Shown: in pieces, positions 26,639 to 36,739 of the stretch
How the letters are laid out: each line of letters opens with the position of its first letter
Position numbering within the stretch: position 1 is the first letter of the stretch
Assembly: GCF_000187245.1 (NCBI RefSeq)
Contig: NC_027862.1
Location: forward strand, 744,001 to 808,000
Source: Ogataea parapolymorpha DL-1
Taxonomy: Eukaryota > Ascomycota > Pichiomycetes > Pichiales > Pichiaceae
Length of the DNA stretch: 64,000 nt
Reading direction: 5' to 3'
Made by a program: the position numbers and the translations under genes
Notes under the pieces: model-generated
Database searches by the model: none
What the model saw: only the letters and a program-made list of their open reading frames with translations
Told to the model about the DNA's origin: nothing

Positions 26639-29600
26639 ATGTCTCATCCAGCCAATGGCAACAGAGCAGCCAACGGTGCGGAGGTTTCTGACGCCAACCT
26701 GGTCCCAGGACTGAATAATATGGACATTGGAGATGCCAGGCGTGTTCCTGGAGCTTCTTCCAATAGTTCGCGCAAAAACAGCTCCACAGATGGCGTGGTG
26801 TCTCGGAAACCCCCTAAACTGTGCTACCAGTGCGGCAAAACCATCATCGGCACGCTCGTGCGCGCCATGGACAGAATCTATCATGTCGACTGTTTCCGCT
26901 GCCACGACTGCGGCAACCCTTGTTCCAACAAGTTCTTTGCCGCCGACGTGCAGGTTGAGGGCCAAACAGTCCAGGTGCCGCTCTGCGAATATGACTATTT
27001 CAAGCGCATCGATCTTATCTGCTCCACCTGCGACAAGGCCATCAGAGGCTCCTACATAACTGCTGTCGGACGCAAGTTCCACCCCGAACACTTCTTTTGT
27101 GACATCTGCCACAGAGTCTTTGACTCGGAGGACTACTATGAACACCAGAACAAGATATACTGCCATTACCACTACTCCATCCTATACGCGGCACAATGCG
27201 AGGCGTGCAAATCTGCAATATTGAAACAGTACGTCGAACTCTACAGAGGTGGCCGCGAGCAGCAGTGGCACCCGGAGTGTTTCATGGTGCACAAGTTTTG
27301 GGGTGTCGACGTCACTGCCGAATGTGTCGGGATGTCCGAGCTGGGAGCGAAGACCCTGAGCGACACAGAAGCGAAAAAATCGCTGACGCCTCAAGAGCTA
27401 TTCGACCTCGAAAAAAAACTCGAGCGCATGACCATGTCGATCTGGCTCACGCTGTCGGAGTTTGAGGAAGGCTGTGCCTCGTGCATCTCCGACATGCTGC
27501 ACTCCGCATCGACGGGCAACCAACTGGGCGGGCTTTTGGTCACAGGCCAGCTGGTGCTCAAGATCGAGTACCTTTTCCGCGGCATCGACATCCTCAACGA
27601 CCTGTTCGAGTCTTCCAGGATCCGGCTCGACTACTCGGCCAACCACAAGCTCACGCCGCTCAGCAAGGAGCCTCGCAGTATGTCCTCAAAAATTATGTCA
27701 TATCTGACGTTTTTACGCGACACCGACAAAACAAAGCTGCTTTCCAACACCCACACGCAACAGCTGCTCTCTTTAATTTCCACCCTGGCCCACTACATCA
27801 AGTTGATCTCCAGAAATACCCTCTTGCACGCTCTCGAATACAACAAAATCAGCCGTTCCTCGCTTGCCACCGACAGATACCTTCGCGAGATCTCGAGCCA
27901 CGACTCGATCCCCCAGGACGTGTTTTCTGTGCTCGGGATCCCGCCAAACGCCAAAGACCTGTGTTTCCGGTGCCAGAAGAGTATCGAGGAGGATTGTTTC
28001 CGCTTCGGAGACCTCATCTGGCACATCGAGTGTTTCGAGTGCTCCAACTGCTCCAGACGCAGCAGCACACACACCAGTCTGAGCGAGTTTAATTTCAACC
28101 CCAAAAAACAACAGATCCTGTGTGCCAGCTGCTCGTCAGACGACGTGGACGCCCAGGCAGGCTTCAAGAAAGTCTCTCGATACATGCAGCTGATCTATCT
28201 GCTGAAAATTGCGCTGATCAGATCCAGACATGCCATGCTCAAACGCGGTATTATTGCAAAGACACCGCCGCAGGTGCTCCTGTCCTCCGACTCCTACGAC
28301 CAGCATGTGACTGATATCAAGCGGATGCGCTCGAAGCGTCAGAAACAGCGGATAGGTACTGCATCTGCCGAGGCAAGAAAGTCGATTGTCTTGGAGGCTC
28401 CCGAGGCGTCATCTGCGGGCATGGAGAACGTGGACCCAGAGTCTGGGAAATCGCTATCGTCGTCCATCACGGCGTCGAAGTTTTTGAAGAAAGAGCGGTC
28501 TTTGGGGCGCAAGGGCTCGAAAAGACTTCGCATTGAAGACGTTCCTATGAAGACGAAGCCGCAGTCCACGAATCTCGACGTGACCTCGAATTTGCTGAAG
28601 AACGAGAAAGGGCTCACGTTGGACGACATTCCGCGGATCGTTTCGTCAGAGCAGGCACGCGAACACCGTCCCAACGCGTTCAGGTTCCAGAAAAGAACGT
28701 ACACGCCGGCTAGCTCGACGATTCCTGCTCCGAAAGCGGTTCGGAACAAAGGTTCCGACTCGGGCCAGATGTCTTCAGCCACGCGAAGCGTTTCTGGTGC
28801 TCCGTCATCTCCTGTTCCGCAATTCAAGACGCCGTCTCAGATCGTCGCCAAATCGCAGCGGACGCAGGATAGCGCTTCGTCGGCGCCAACTTCCGCTGTT
28901 CGCTACTCTGAATTCTCCAAAAAAGACAACGAATATCTGCAACACATTGCAGCATTCGCATTGCACAGGCTCATGGGAGACACGCTGTCTCTGGAAGACT
29001 GTCTCTCGTTTATTTCTGTGAAAAAAAATGCCTCGTTCTGGGAGAAGATGTTTGGAGGATCAGGAAACTCTAAAAAGTCGACCAACAAAGTGTTTGGTTG
29101 TCCGTTGGAAGAGCTGGTTGAAAAATGTGGCGTCGAGAGTGACTTGGGAATTGGCCCACAGAAGCTCAAAGTGCCGATGCTTGTTGACGAGCTTATCAAC
29201 GTGATGCACACAATGGATCTGTCTGTGGAGGGTGTGTTCCGAATAAACGGTAACATCAAGCGTCTGAGACAGCTGACGGAGGAGATAGACTCAAATCCAC
29301 AGCAGGTTCCTGATTTCTCCAAGGAGACGCCTATCCAGCTGGCCGCGTTGCTTAAAAAGTTCACCAGAGAAATGCCTGACCCATTACTCACTTTCAAGCT
29401 GTACGATCTGTTTATCTTGTCACAGAAGTTTGGAGACGACGCCAATAAAAAGGACAGGATCCTAAAGCTTGCCTACTGTATGCTTCCGAAGGCTCACAGA
29501 GACTTGGCAGAGGTGTTGCTCTCTTTCTTCAACTGGGTCGCGTCGTTCTGTCTGATTGATGAGGAAAACGGGTCTAAGATGGACGTCCACAATTTAGCCA

Positions 29601-29884
29601 CCGTGATCACGCCCAACATTTTGTACGAAAGACCCAAGACGGACCTCAAAGATATCCCGACAAGCTCTGTGGAGCTAGTGCCGCAGGGAGAAAACCACTT
29701 TTTGGCCATCGAGGTAATCAACACGCTGATTGAAACGCAGGACGAGTTCAGCATTGTTCCAAAGGATATTTTGCAGCTTTTCGAACTTGGAGGGTTCAGC
29801 AAGTGCCAAGGCGAGCTGAAAACTAAGGACATCCTTGCCAGATGCTACGCGGTGTGCAACGAACATCCAAACGTTTTTGATTAA
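26639..29884 (+). CDS. LRG1: LIM-domain Rho GTPase-activating protein, Lrg1-like
   Basis: A 1081-residue protein from ATG 26639 (MSHPANGNRA). Three LIM zinc modules occur in the N-terminal region, beginning near Cys62, Cys131 and Cys186 (CYQCGKTI, CSTCDKAI, CEACKSAI). A fourth begins near residue 441 (CFRCQKSI). The C-terminal RhoGAP domain, about 815-1035, has the arginine-finger segment EGVFRINGNIKRLRQL and the PDPLLTFKLY block. This layout matches Lrg1 (1017 residues), the GAP for Rho1 in 1,3-beta-glucan synthesis and cell-wall integrity. Rga1 and Rga2 have fewer LIM modules. A Lys/Arg/Ser-rich linker (550-800) is probably disordered and phosphorylated. It is convergent with PEP5, 9 bp apart. 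Confidence 0.88.
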   Translation: MSHPANGNRAANGAEVSDANLVPGLNNMDIGDARRVPGASSNSSRKNSSTDGVVSRKPPKLCYQCGKTIIGTLVRAMDRIYHVDCFRCHDCGNPCSNKFFAADVQVEGQTVQVPLCEYDYFKRIDLICSTCDKAIRGSYITAVGRKFHPEHFFCDICHRVFDSEDYYEHQNKIYCHYHYSILYAAQCEACKSAILKQYVELYRGGREQQWHPECFMVHKFWGVDVTAECVGMSELGAKTLSDTEAKKSLTPQELFDLEKKLERMTMSIWLTLSEFEEGCASCISDMLHSASTGNQLGGLLVTGQLVLKIEYLFRGIDILNDLFESSRIRLDYSANHKLTPLSKEPRSMSSKIMSYLTFLRDTDKTKLLSNTHTQQLLSLISTLAHYIKLISRNTLLHALEYNKISRSSLATDRYLREISSHDSIPQDVFSVLGIPPNAKDLCFRCQKSIEEDCFRFGDLIWHIECFECSNCSRRSSTHTSLSEFNFNPKKQQILCASCSSDDVDAQAGFKKVSRYMQLIYLLKIALIRSRHAMLKRGIIAKTPPQVLLSSDSYDQHVTDIKRMRSKRQKQRIGTASAEARKSIVLEAPEASSAGMENVDPESGKSLSSSITASKFLKKERSLGRKGSKRLRIEDVPMKTKPQSTNLDVTSNLLKNEKGLTLDDIPRIVSSEQAREHRPNAFRFQKRTYTPASSTIPAPKAVRNKGSDSGQMSSATRSVSGAPSSPVPQFKTPSQIVAKSQRTQDSASSAPTSAVRYSEFSKKDNEYLQHIAAFALHRLMGDTLSLEDCLSFISVKKNASFWEKMFGGSGNSKKSTNKVFGCPLEELVEKCGVESDLGIGPQKLKVPMLVDELINVMHTMDLSVEGVFRINGNIKRLRQLTEEIDSNPQQVPDFSKETPIQLAALLKKFTREMPDPLLTFKLYDLFILSQKFGDDANKKDRILKLAYCMLPKAHRDLAEVLLSFFNWVASFCLIDEENGSKMDVHNLATVITPNILYERPKTDLKDIPTSSVELVPQGENHFLAIEVINTLIETQDEFSIVPKDILQLFELGGFSKCQGELKTKDILARCYAVCNEHPNVFD

Positions 29885-29893
29885 AAGTACAGT

Positions 29894-32818
29894 CTATTTA
29901 TCATGCCATATCGTTCTGGTTTCCTGCATTGCCCCGCGACCGAAAAATCCCATCATCACCTTGAACCTGTCGGTGCTATCCAACAAGCTGGCTTTGAAGA
30001 GATCATTGCGTTTTCCAACCTCCTCGTGCTGTTTAGTAAGAATGGTCATTGTGTCCAGCTCTCCAGAGCATTTTGGACAGGTTTGGTCGCTAGACGAAGA
30101 TTGAGAGAACTCGTTTGTCAGACAACTCTCATGGTAGGAATGAGAGCATCTGAAGTGCACCAATGGGAAGGATAACGGCCGGTTGCAGGAGGAACACTTT
30201 GATCGATTGATGACCTGTGGCTCCGTATTCTGTTTTGAGAGTTGTTCTGCGACTGCAGACGCCTCCTTTTGATACGAGTCGATCAGCTTCTCGTTGTTCT
30301 CTATATCACGCTTTTGCCGACGGATCTGCTCGACGAGATAATTTTTAATAAGCCCGAGCTTAACAAACGAGGTCATACCAAGGAGTTTCACCACTTCCAA
30401 CGGGGTCATCAGTTTAAGCGAGTCGATCTTCCATATCAATTCGGCCACTTTTTCTTCTCCAACGCGGTTGAATATCTCCTCAGATGATGTGTATACAGAT
30501 AGTGCCAACTTGTATAGATCGGGCTCTTTGTCGCCGTATTTCTCAATGACTTCCAACGACCTTTGATAATTACCTGTCAGGATAGTTGACCTGAACATGT
30601 CGAGCTCAAACCCTTGAGCCGAGTCGTCGGTGGCCTCTCTGATAGCAATTTCCGCCTCTGCGTAGTCTCCAAGATTTGATAGTAGTAACAGATTGGTCTG
30701 GTCCTCAAGGTCCCAATTGCTTTTCTGAATGTTTTCTAGCAAAGTCTTCGCCTTTGATTGCCATTTTGCTCTGGTATCTTCGTCGCCATTCTTGGACATG
30801 GTGAGGTACATCTCGTATAGCGTCACCATAATATCCTTCTTGTCCTTTTCGTCACCACCAAACTTGTCGTAGCTCTCGATGCAAGCTTCCAGAAAAATTA
30901 CAAATTCGTTAGGATGGTCCACAAACGACTGGAAGATGATTCGCGGCCGTGGAGGAAGATACGTCGGTTGTGTTACCTGCGGCTCGTCGTTATCTGCCAA
31001 ATTCATAAATGCCACAAATTGCTTGTATGAAGTCAGGATAGGGTGGTTTGTGTTTGATTTTGGAACCACTGCGAGGTCTGCAAGGTCAAACTCTGGCTCT
31101 GGGCTATATTTTCCAGTGAAAACATCAATCAAAAGCAAATTGCATTCGTTTGGAAGACTGTCTAAAAACCACTTCACCTTATCGATCAAAACGCGGAGGA
31201 GATCGTCAACAGGCAAGGTGCGGATGTATTTCATTGTCAAGCTTGGGTTCTTCATGTCGTGCAGCTGTATATCAACTACTGTCGATGGATCGTGGAACTT
31301 CTTCGCAATGTTAGCAGCCAAAACGTAGTATCCGCTTTCTCTGCATGTGCTGATGACGGTCGGCATGTCAAACTGTTTAGAAGGTTCTGTTATCTCAAAG
31401 TCCTCATTAATAGGCACGTTTTCAATGTAATGGAGCACTTTCTCTGGCCGTTTGAGTTTGCAGTAACAACAGAGCAAAAGCGTCGTGTGGTCGATCGTTG
31501 ACTTCCCAAGCTGTATCAGTTTCTCAAGATATTCAACCAAATAGGGAATCTTCGAGCTTTCCTTGTACTTCTGTATCACCTCACTAGTCTTTCCCAGATC
31601 GATGCTGTCCATGTATTGTTTAATTGCCTCTTCAAATTCTCCCTTCTCGTAAAGATGATTTCCGTACTGCTTGTGGATTTCAAGCAGCTTCTGTGTATCA
31701 TAATTCTCGTTTTCTGCAAGAGAAATAGCTAAATTGAAAAGCTCGTGCTGTACCAAAATGTTCAGCTTTTCAGTGAGGTCCTTTTCTTTCAGTTGGAATA
31801 GCAATCCGTCAGATGTGAACACGTATAGATCGTCCCACAAAGTGAACATATCGACCACTGAACTGGAGATCGTCTGGTTCAGCGCAATGAACTTGTTGAT
31901 CACATCCACGATAACAAGCTTATTTGTGACAATAGACGAAGCGGATGTCAGGTTTGAGCTGACACTGGACTCAATCACCACGTATCTGTCTTTGTATGCG
32001 AAAATGCGTTTTTTGGGCATGTCTAGTAAGAGATTGTGTGTTTTTCCTCGAAGATTGTAGAATTGTAGACTCCGGTCGCGGGCAACCACCAGGTTGCGTT
32101 TCTTGTCCTCAAGCATGGCGCTGCAGTTGATGTCAACACCCATGGACTCGTCCAGAATCCGGTCTGGCCGGCCCTGGTTTCTGCCTGTGGTCGGGATTGT
32201 CAGTATTGTCGACACGTTCGAAACATACAGCACACCTTCATCACGGAAGTGCACGCTTGTGATCGGATCCCGTGACTCGTACACGACTCGTTGTCGAGAT
32301 CCCCTATCGTGGAGCAGGTCGCCTCTGACCACAATAACCGTTCCGTTTGCGAATCCAAACACAAGCACAGTGAAGTCTGCTGTGGCATCAAAACAGGTCA
32401 ATGGAAAGTCGTTCGTCCCGTTCGTCACCTGGCATAACGAGTGGTAATCGCTGTTGTAGTCTATCTTTTTGAGTTGCTCCAGCTTCGCGAGGTCCCACAG
32501 CTTGAGAGTCACTGGAAAACCCTGTTTTTCGGCGATTGAACACAAAAACCCCGAGTGTCGGGCTCCTCCAAACGGTACAAATACCAAACGTGTTATATCC
32601 CAGCCGAGATCGTACGCCTGGAACTCGAATACCGGCTCGTACTGTCTGTTCACCAGCTTAATGGAAGCCTGCGACGAGGCGAGAACAAGCAGGTCCGGCG
32701 TCGCGGCAATGGCACTGACGCCTGCAGCAGAGTAGAGCGCGTTTGCTGTGCCATAATTCGGGTCCTGGATCGGGACACATTCAAAGAATGGGAACTGTCT
32801 CCAGTTTGTAAGAGACAT
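29894..32818 (-). CDS. PEP5: Vps11/Pep5, CORVET/HOPS tethering subunit with RING-H2 finger
   Basis: A 974-residue protein (1029 in S. cerevisiae). Residues 1 to about 350 form a WD40-like beta propeller, followed by a long clathrin-repeat-type alpha solenoid. A C-terminal RING-H2 finger lies near residues 872-918, with CSSCNRPL, HFRCSHSYHESC and CPKC. Vps11 is the structural hub shared by the HOPS and CORVET complexes that tether membranes to the vacuole and endosomes. The N-terminal motif WRQFPFFE is typical of the family. The start codon is 146 bp upstream of the divergent DH/BAR-like gene. All zinc-ligand positions of the RING are intact. Confidence 0.93.
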   Translation of the reverse strand: MSLTNWRQFPFFECVPIQDPNYGTANALYSAAGVSAIAATPDLLVLASSQASIKLVNRQYEPVFEFQAYDLGWDITRLVFVPFGGARHSGFLCSIAEKQGFPVTLKLWDLAKLEQLKKIDYNSDYHSLCQVTNGTNDFPLTCFDATADFTVLVFGFANGTVIVVRGDLLHDRGSRQRVVYESRDPITSVHFRDEGVLYVSNVSTILTIPTTGRNQGRPDRILDESMGVDINCSAMLEDKKRNLVVARDRSLQFYNLRGKTHNLLLDMPKKRIFAYKDRYVVIESSVSSNLTSASSIVTNKLVIVDVINKFIALNQTISSSVVDMFTLWDDLYVFTSDGLLFQLKEKDLTEKLNILVQHELFNLAISLAENENYDTQKLLEIHKQYGNHLYEKGEFEEAIKQYMDSIDLGKTSEVIQKYKESSKIPYLVEYLEKLIQLGKSTIDHTTLLLCCYCKLKRPEKVLHYIENVPINEDFEITEPSKQFDMPTVISTCRESGYYVLAANIAKKFHDPSTVVDIQLHDMKNPSLTMKYIRTLPVDDLLRVLIDKVKWFLDSLPNECNLLLIDVFTGKYSPEPEFDLADLAVVPKSNTNHPILTSYKQFVAFMNLADNDEPQVTQPTYLPPRPRIIFQSFVDHPNEFVIFLEACIESYDKFGGDEKDKKDIMVTLYEMYLTMSKNGDEDTRAKWQSKAKTLLENIQKSNWDLEDQTNLLLLSNLGDYAEAEIAIREATDDSAQGFELDMFRSTILTGNYQRSLEVIEKYGDKEPDLYKLALSVYTSSEEIFNRVGEEKVAELIWKIDSLKLMTPLEVVKLLGMTSFVKLGLIKNYLVEQIRRQKRDIENNEKLIDSYQKEASAVAEQLSKQNTEPQVINRSKCSSCNRPLSFPLVHFRCSHSYHESCLTNEFSQSSSSDQTCPKCSGELDTMTILTKQHEEVGKRNDLFKASLLDSTDRFKVMMGFFGRGAMQETRTIWHDK

Positions 32819-32964
32819 AAAACAAGAGAGAATAAATATAAAAATATTAAGCCACCTGTGGCTGTGTTGAAACGTTTTTGAGGAAGAGGGCAGGGGAGAG
32901 ATACCAACAAAGAACGGGAGCAGACGAAAAAAAGATGTTGTTGTGATATTACTATTTCTTTGTT

Positions 32965-34530
32965 ATGACTGTGAGTTTTGTTTCCGTTTTGACATCGTCG
33001 TCTGTTTACTCAGACATAGAAAATAAGGAGAACATCGAGCCCAAGCGTAGCTGGAGTTTCATTAACCCCTACTCCCAAAGCCTATGGTTCTTGTCAAGGG
33101 GCAACCAGGGAGAGGAGATCAAAGAGATACAAAAACGAACCGAAGAACCCAGCCGTCTTAGGCAGAAAGCTAAACAATTGCAGGAACTCAGCATCCCCAC
33201 AAGAGATAAATCGCTGCCCCCGATACCCCCTAAATTGTTGCAAGACTTCCCTACGCCAGAGATATCGGAATTTCGCGATGCAAACAGCCAGCTGGTAATT
33301 AGTACAGAACGGCAGTATCTGCAGGACCTGGATCTGCTGAATGCCGTGGCGGTGTCGTTTGCTAGCTACATAAACGAGCGAGGTATTCCCATCAAGTCTA
33401 CAGATGTTATCTTGTTATTTGGCAACCTCAGTCTGATGATCAGTCTAAGCGAGCTGTTGGTGAAGAATTTAGCTAGTGGTCATGCTCTTGTGCAGACTTT
33501 GAACGATCATTTCACCAGACTGTCCCAGGTGTACCCGTCTTTTTTTGCGTTGCAGGGACGGAGACTAGAGATCCTAGACTCGGTGAAAGCCGACCAGCGA
33601 TTTGACGACTGGTTTGCCAGTCTGAACGGCCTCAAAATCGAGAAGCTGCTCAAGGTGCCTGCAAACCGACTTTGTGCGCTGCGAGACACACTAACAACAC
33701 TGGGGCTGTTGGAGGAATGCCCTAAACTCAGCAGACTCGTCGAGATTGAGAGCAGCCTGCCCTCACCCCTGGCATCACCAACAGTGATACTAAGTGTTCC
33801 AGAGAGTTGGAGGCAAAAAAACAAGCAGAAATGGAAGGAAATCGCAAAGGAGCCGTTTGAATATCAACAGCTTGCGTACTTCCAGCATGAGTTCAAGACT
33901 ATCCACAATATGTTTGACACGACCGTCCGGACACTGGACAAGTGCTTAAAGCTCCAAAAACAGTCAATGGAGTTCAAATACAATATAGGGCTTTCATTTG
34001 TGCGATTCTCCCAGGACCTTCCTAGCAGCTACAACAGAAAAGATACACAGCTTACGCCAAAATCGCTCTTCTTTAAGGAAAACTTTATCTCTTCCAGCTA
34101 TGAGCTTTACTTGGAAAAACTCCAAAACCAGAACGATAGTGCCAATAAATTGATGTCGCGGTTCGAGTATGAGCTGGGTCCAGTCGTGGAGGAAATCAGT
34201 ATCATGCTCGATTTCGCGGAACAAAAATTGTCAAAAATGCAGAGAGCATTCAATAAACTGGACAAGGATACCAAAGTGGACAAGTTAATAAAGCTACACA
34301 AACTCAATGGACTTCTCAAAAATGCAATCGGACTCATCACGAGAACATATGACCAGCATGTCAGATCTTTCCTGGAGATATACCAAGGACGGGCAGAGTC
34401 AGCAGAGCGCATTATTGAGCAGTTTGTGGAGATGCGACAACAGAACAAACAGGCAATCGTGTCTTGCGGGGATCTGCCATTCAATAAATCGCTTGCGTTG
34501 ACCAAAGTTGTGCGGAAGCTTTATAATTAA
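32965..34530 (+). CDS. DH (RhoGEF)-like protein with a C-terminal BAR-like helical region, possibly Fus2-type
   Basis: A 521-residue cytosolic protein. After about 75 polar residues and a proline patch (LPPIPPKL), residues 100-270 resemble a divergent Dbl-homology domain (VISTERQYLQDLDLL, then the helix with LLFGNLSLMISLSELL). Residues 280-500 are long amphipathic helices like a BAR or amphiphysin-type module. That order of DH then BAR, without a PH domain, is the layout of yeast Fus2, which drives cell fusion in mating. Tuba-type GEFs also share it. STE11, the pheromone MAPKKK, lies directly downstream on the same strand. A TGAAACG sequence at 32868-32874 differs by one base from the pheromone response element. 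The Fus2 identity is tentative. Confidence 0.6.
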   Translation: MTVSFVSVLTSSSVYSDIENKENIEPKRSWSFINPYSQSLWFLSRGNQGEEIKEIQKRTEEPSRLRQKAKQLQELSIPTRDKSLPPIPPKLLQDFPTPEISEFRDANSQLVISTERQYLQDLDLLNAVAVSFASYINERGIPIKSTDVILLFGNLSLMISLSELLVKNLASGHALVQTLNDHFTRLSQVYPSFFALQGRRLEILDSVKADQRFDDWFASLNGLKIEKLLKVPANRLCALRDTLTTLGLLEECPKLSRLVEIESSLPSPLASPTVILSVPESWRQKNKQKWKEIAKEPFEYQQLAYFQHEFKTIHNMFDTTVRTLDKCLKLQKQSMEFKYNIGLSFVRFSQDLPSSYNRKDTQLTPKSLFFKENFISSSYELYLEKLQNQNDSANKLMSRFEYELGPVVEEISIMLDFAEQKLSKMQRAFNKLDKDTKVDKLIKLHKLNGLLKNAIGLITRTYDQHVRSFLEIYQGRAESAERIIEQFVEMRQQNKQAIVSCGDLPFNKSLALTKVVRKLYN

Positions 34531-34708
34531 GGAGCCCGCTATATCCTCTAAGGGCTTAGAAGAACTGAAATATTACGTCAGCACCACGGGTCTGGGCCAA
34601 GTTTTTTTTGACACCTGAATCTAAATTTAGACCAGACCACATGAATGTTCAGATGCGGCTTGGATCAATGACAGAGAGGTACGTGTTGAGGAGGTTAGCA
34701 AGCTAACA

Positions 34709-36739
34709 ATGAGTGATCGATATGAACTCTTGCAATATCTGAAGACCGTGGAGTGCGAGGAGTACATCGATCTATTTGTTGCGAATGACATCAAGATTGA
34801 TCTGCTTCCCCAGCTCGATAGACACGCTTTGAAAGAAATCGGCATCACCAAGGTTGGAGACAGGCTGCGACTGCAGGTTTTGATCCATCTTTTGAACACC
34901 GAGAGACTCAAGTCGCGAGTGAATGTGAGTGATCTGGCGGAGGTTGTTTCAAACGCTTCTGCCACATTGAACAGTGTTGATAAGACAGTCACGTATAACG
35001 ACAGATCCCGGCGGTCTTCGGCTACTTTCAAGGTTGAAAACGAGTACAAGAACTGTGTCACAATAATTGGGCCAGACGGCCACAAGAACGAGGTTAACGT
35101 GACAGGGTGCTTCAGCTCAACCTCGATCAAAAGAAAAGCTGTCCGAAAAATGGGCGTTTCCGCCACACACGTCGAAGAGTGGAAAGCGTACTACGTTGAT
35201 GAGGACGATAATCTACACATGATGTTTGATGCCGAGTTCACGGCACTATGCCATTCTCCTGACCGTCCAGAAAAAAAACGTATAATTCTATGCCATGCGA
35301 GCGAGTCACCGTCCGAAGCAGCTTTGGCAACCTCGAAGTCCATCTCGGCTAGTGGTGGTACGGATATCAAGACTCTGAAGAATTTCCTTGGACAGAGACC
35401 GCCTTCACAGCTAATCTCCACCAACCTTGGAGAATATTTCCCTGACACTGGGGCCACAGAGTTACGGGAGGTGATGCGCAATAGTGTGCGGTTTTCGATG
35501 TACAGTTCGAAAATGAGTACGCAGCAATCTACGCGTGAGTCGATCTACTCTGGAAGACCGCAGTCTATTGCCAGCTCTGTGTTCAGCTATGGTGTTGCAG
35601 TTCCTGTTAAACATACTGTTGGAGATGTTATTCTAAACCACTCAGCTGCTATAGACACAATCCGTGCCGACCAGTCACCGCATTCAGAAGGTGAGGGAAC
35701 CATTCGTGCTTCAACGCGTAATGTGTCTCTGGAAAAAAATAGCAGTTTGGATTCGAAGCAACGGGCGCGCATGTCTGTTGCGTTCTCTAAGCGGGAAAAC
35801 AGAGATTCGACGGTGATCAAGCTTTTTGACGACGAGGACGACGACGAGTCGTTTGATTCGTCTGAGCAACTCAGTTTTTCACTGGAAAACAATGACGGTC
35901 CGTCTGTTTGGCACAAGGGAACCAAAATTGGCCAGGGCTCTTTTGGTACGGTGTACTTGGGACTCAATGGACTGACAGGAGAACTAATGGCTGTGAAACA
36001 GGTTAGCCTTCCTCGGTCGTCTGAGGATTCCAAACAGACGATGGTGAATGCTTTGAAACAGGAACTTTCGCTACTCAGGGTCATGAACCACGAAAATATT
36101 GTGCGCTATCTTGGATCATCTGCCGATTCTGACAATATTTACATTTTTCTGGAGTACATTCCTGGAGGATCGGTGAGTTCGATGTTATCGACCTACGGAC
36201 CTTTTGAAGAGCCGTTGGTGCGAAACTTTGTCACACAGGTGCTCATAGGGCTAAAATATTTACACGGCGAGGACATTATTCACAGAGACATCAAAGGAGC
36301 CAATATTTTGATAGACATCGACGGGACGGTGAAAATCAGTGATTTTGGTATCTCGAAAAAAATTGACATCAATGACAGAGAGCCGGAGGATACTGGCACC
36401 ACTAAGCAGCAGAAACGCGCGTCTTTGCAAGGGTCCGTGTACTGGATGGCCCCCGAGGTGGTGAAACAGATTGCATATACAGACAAAGCCGACATCTGGT
36501 CTTTAGGGTGTCTGATTGTGGAGATGCTGACGGGCAAGCATCCGTATCCGGGATTTTCGCAGATGCAGGCGATTTTCCGCATTGGCACGTTGACGTTGCC
36601 CAACATTCCCGACGGCATCACTGACGACTGTCGCGATTTCCTCACAATGACATTTGAGACCGATTACAAAAAACGTTGCAATGCAGCCAGGCTTCTGAAA
36701 CACCCATTCATCACGCCCTTGTTGACGACAAAGCGCTAG
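34709..36739 (+). CDS. STE11: MAP kinase kinase kinase Ste11
   Basis: A 676-residue MAPKKK (717 in S. cerevisiae) for pheromone, filamentation and osmotic signalling. An N-terminal SAM domain (about 1-68, for Ste50 binding) is followed by a Ras-association-like domain (about 112-195). A Ser-rich regulatory linker precedes the kinase domain, about 403-670. The glycine loop is GQGSFG, the Lys is in MAVKQV, the catalytic loop is HRDIKGANILI, the metal site is DFGISKK, and MAPE is intact. The catalytic domain is complete, so the enzyme should be active. Its stop codon overlaps by 4 bp with the stop of the convergent NIPA-type gene. The upstream neighbour is the DH/BAR-like protein. Confidence 0.95.
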   Translation: MSDRYELLQYLKTVECEEYIDLFVANDIKIDLLPQLDRHALKEIGITKVGDRLRLQVLIHLLNTERLKSRVNVSDLAEVVSNASATLNSVDKTVTYNDRSRRSSATFKVENEYKNCVTIIGPDGHKNEVNVTGCFSSTSIKRKAVRKMGVSATHVEEWKAYYVDEDDNLHMMFDAEFTALCHSPDRPEKKRIILCHASESPSEAALATSKSISASGGTDIKTLKNFLGQRPPSQLISTNLGEYFPDTGATELREVMRNSVRFSMYSSKMSTQQSTRESIYSGRPQSIASSVFSYGVAVPVKHTVGDVILNHSAAIDTIRADQSPHSEGEGTIRASTRNVSLEKNSSLDSKQRARMSVAFSKRENRDSTVIKLFDDEDDDESFDSSEQLSFSLENNDGPSVWHKGTKIGQGSFGTVYLGLNGLTGELMAVKQVSLPRSSEDSKQTMVNALKQELSLLRVMNHENIVRYLGSSADSDNIYIFLEYIPGGSVSSMLSTYGPFEEPLVRNFVTQVLIGLKYLHGEDIIHRDIKGANILIDIDGTVKISDFGISKKIDINDREPEDTGTTKQQKRASLQGSVYWMAPEVVKQIAYTDKADIWSLGCLIVEMLTGKHPYPGFSQMQAIFRIGTLTLPNIPDGITDDCRDFLTMTFETDYKKRCNAARLLKHPFITPLLTTKR

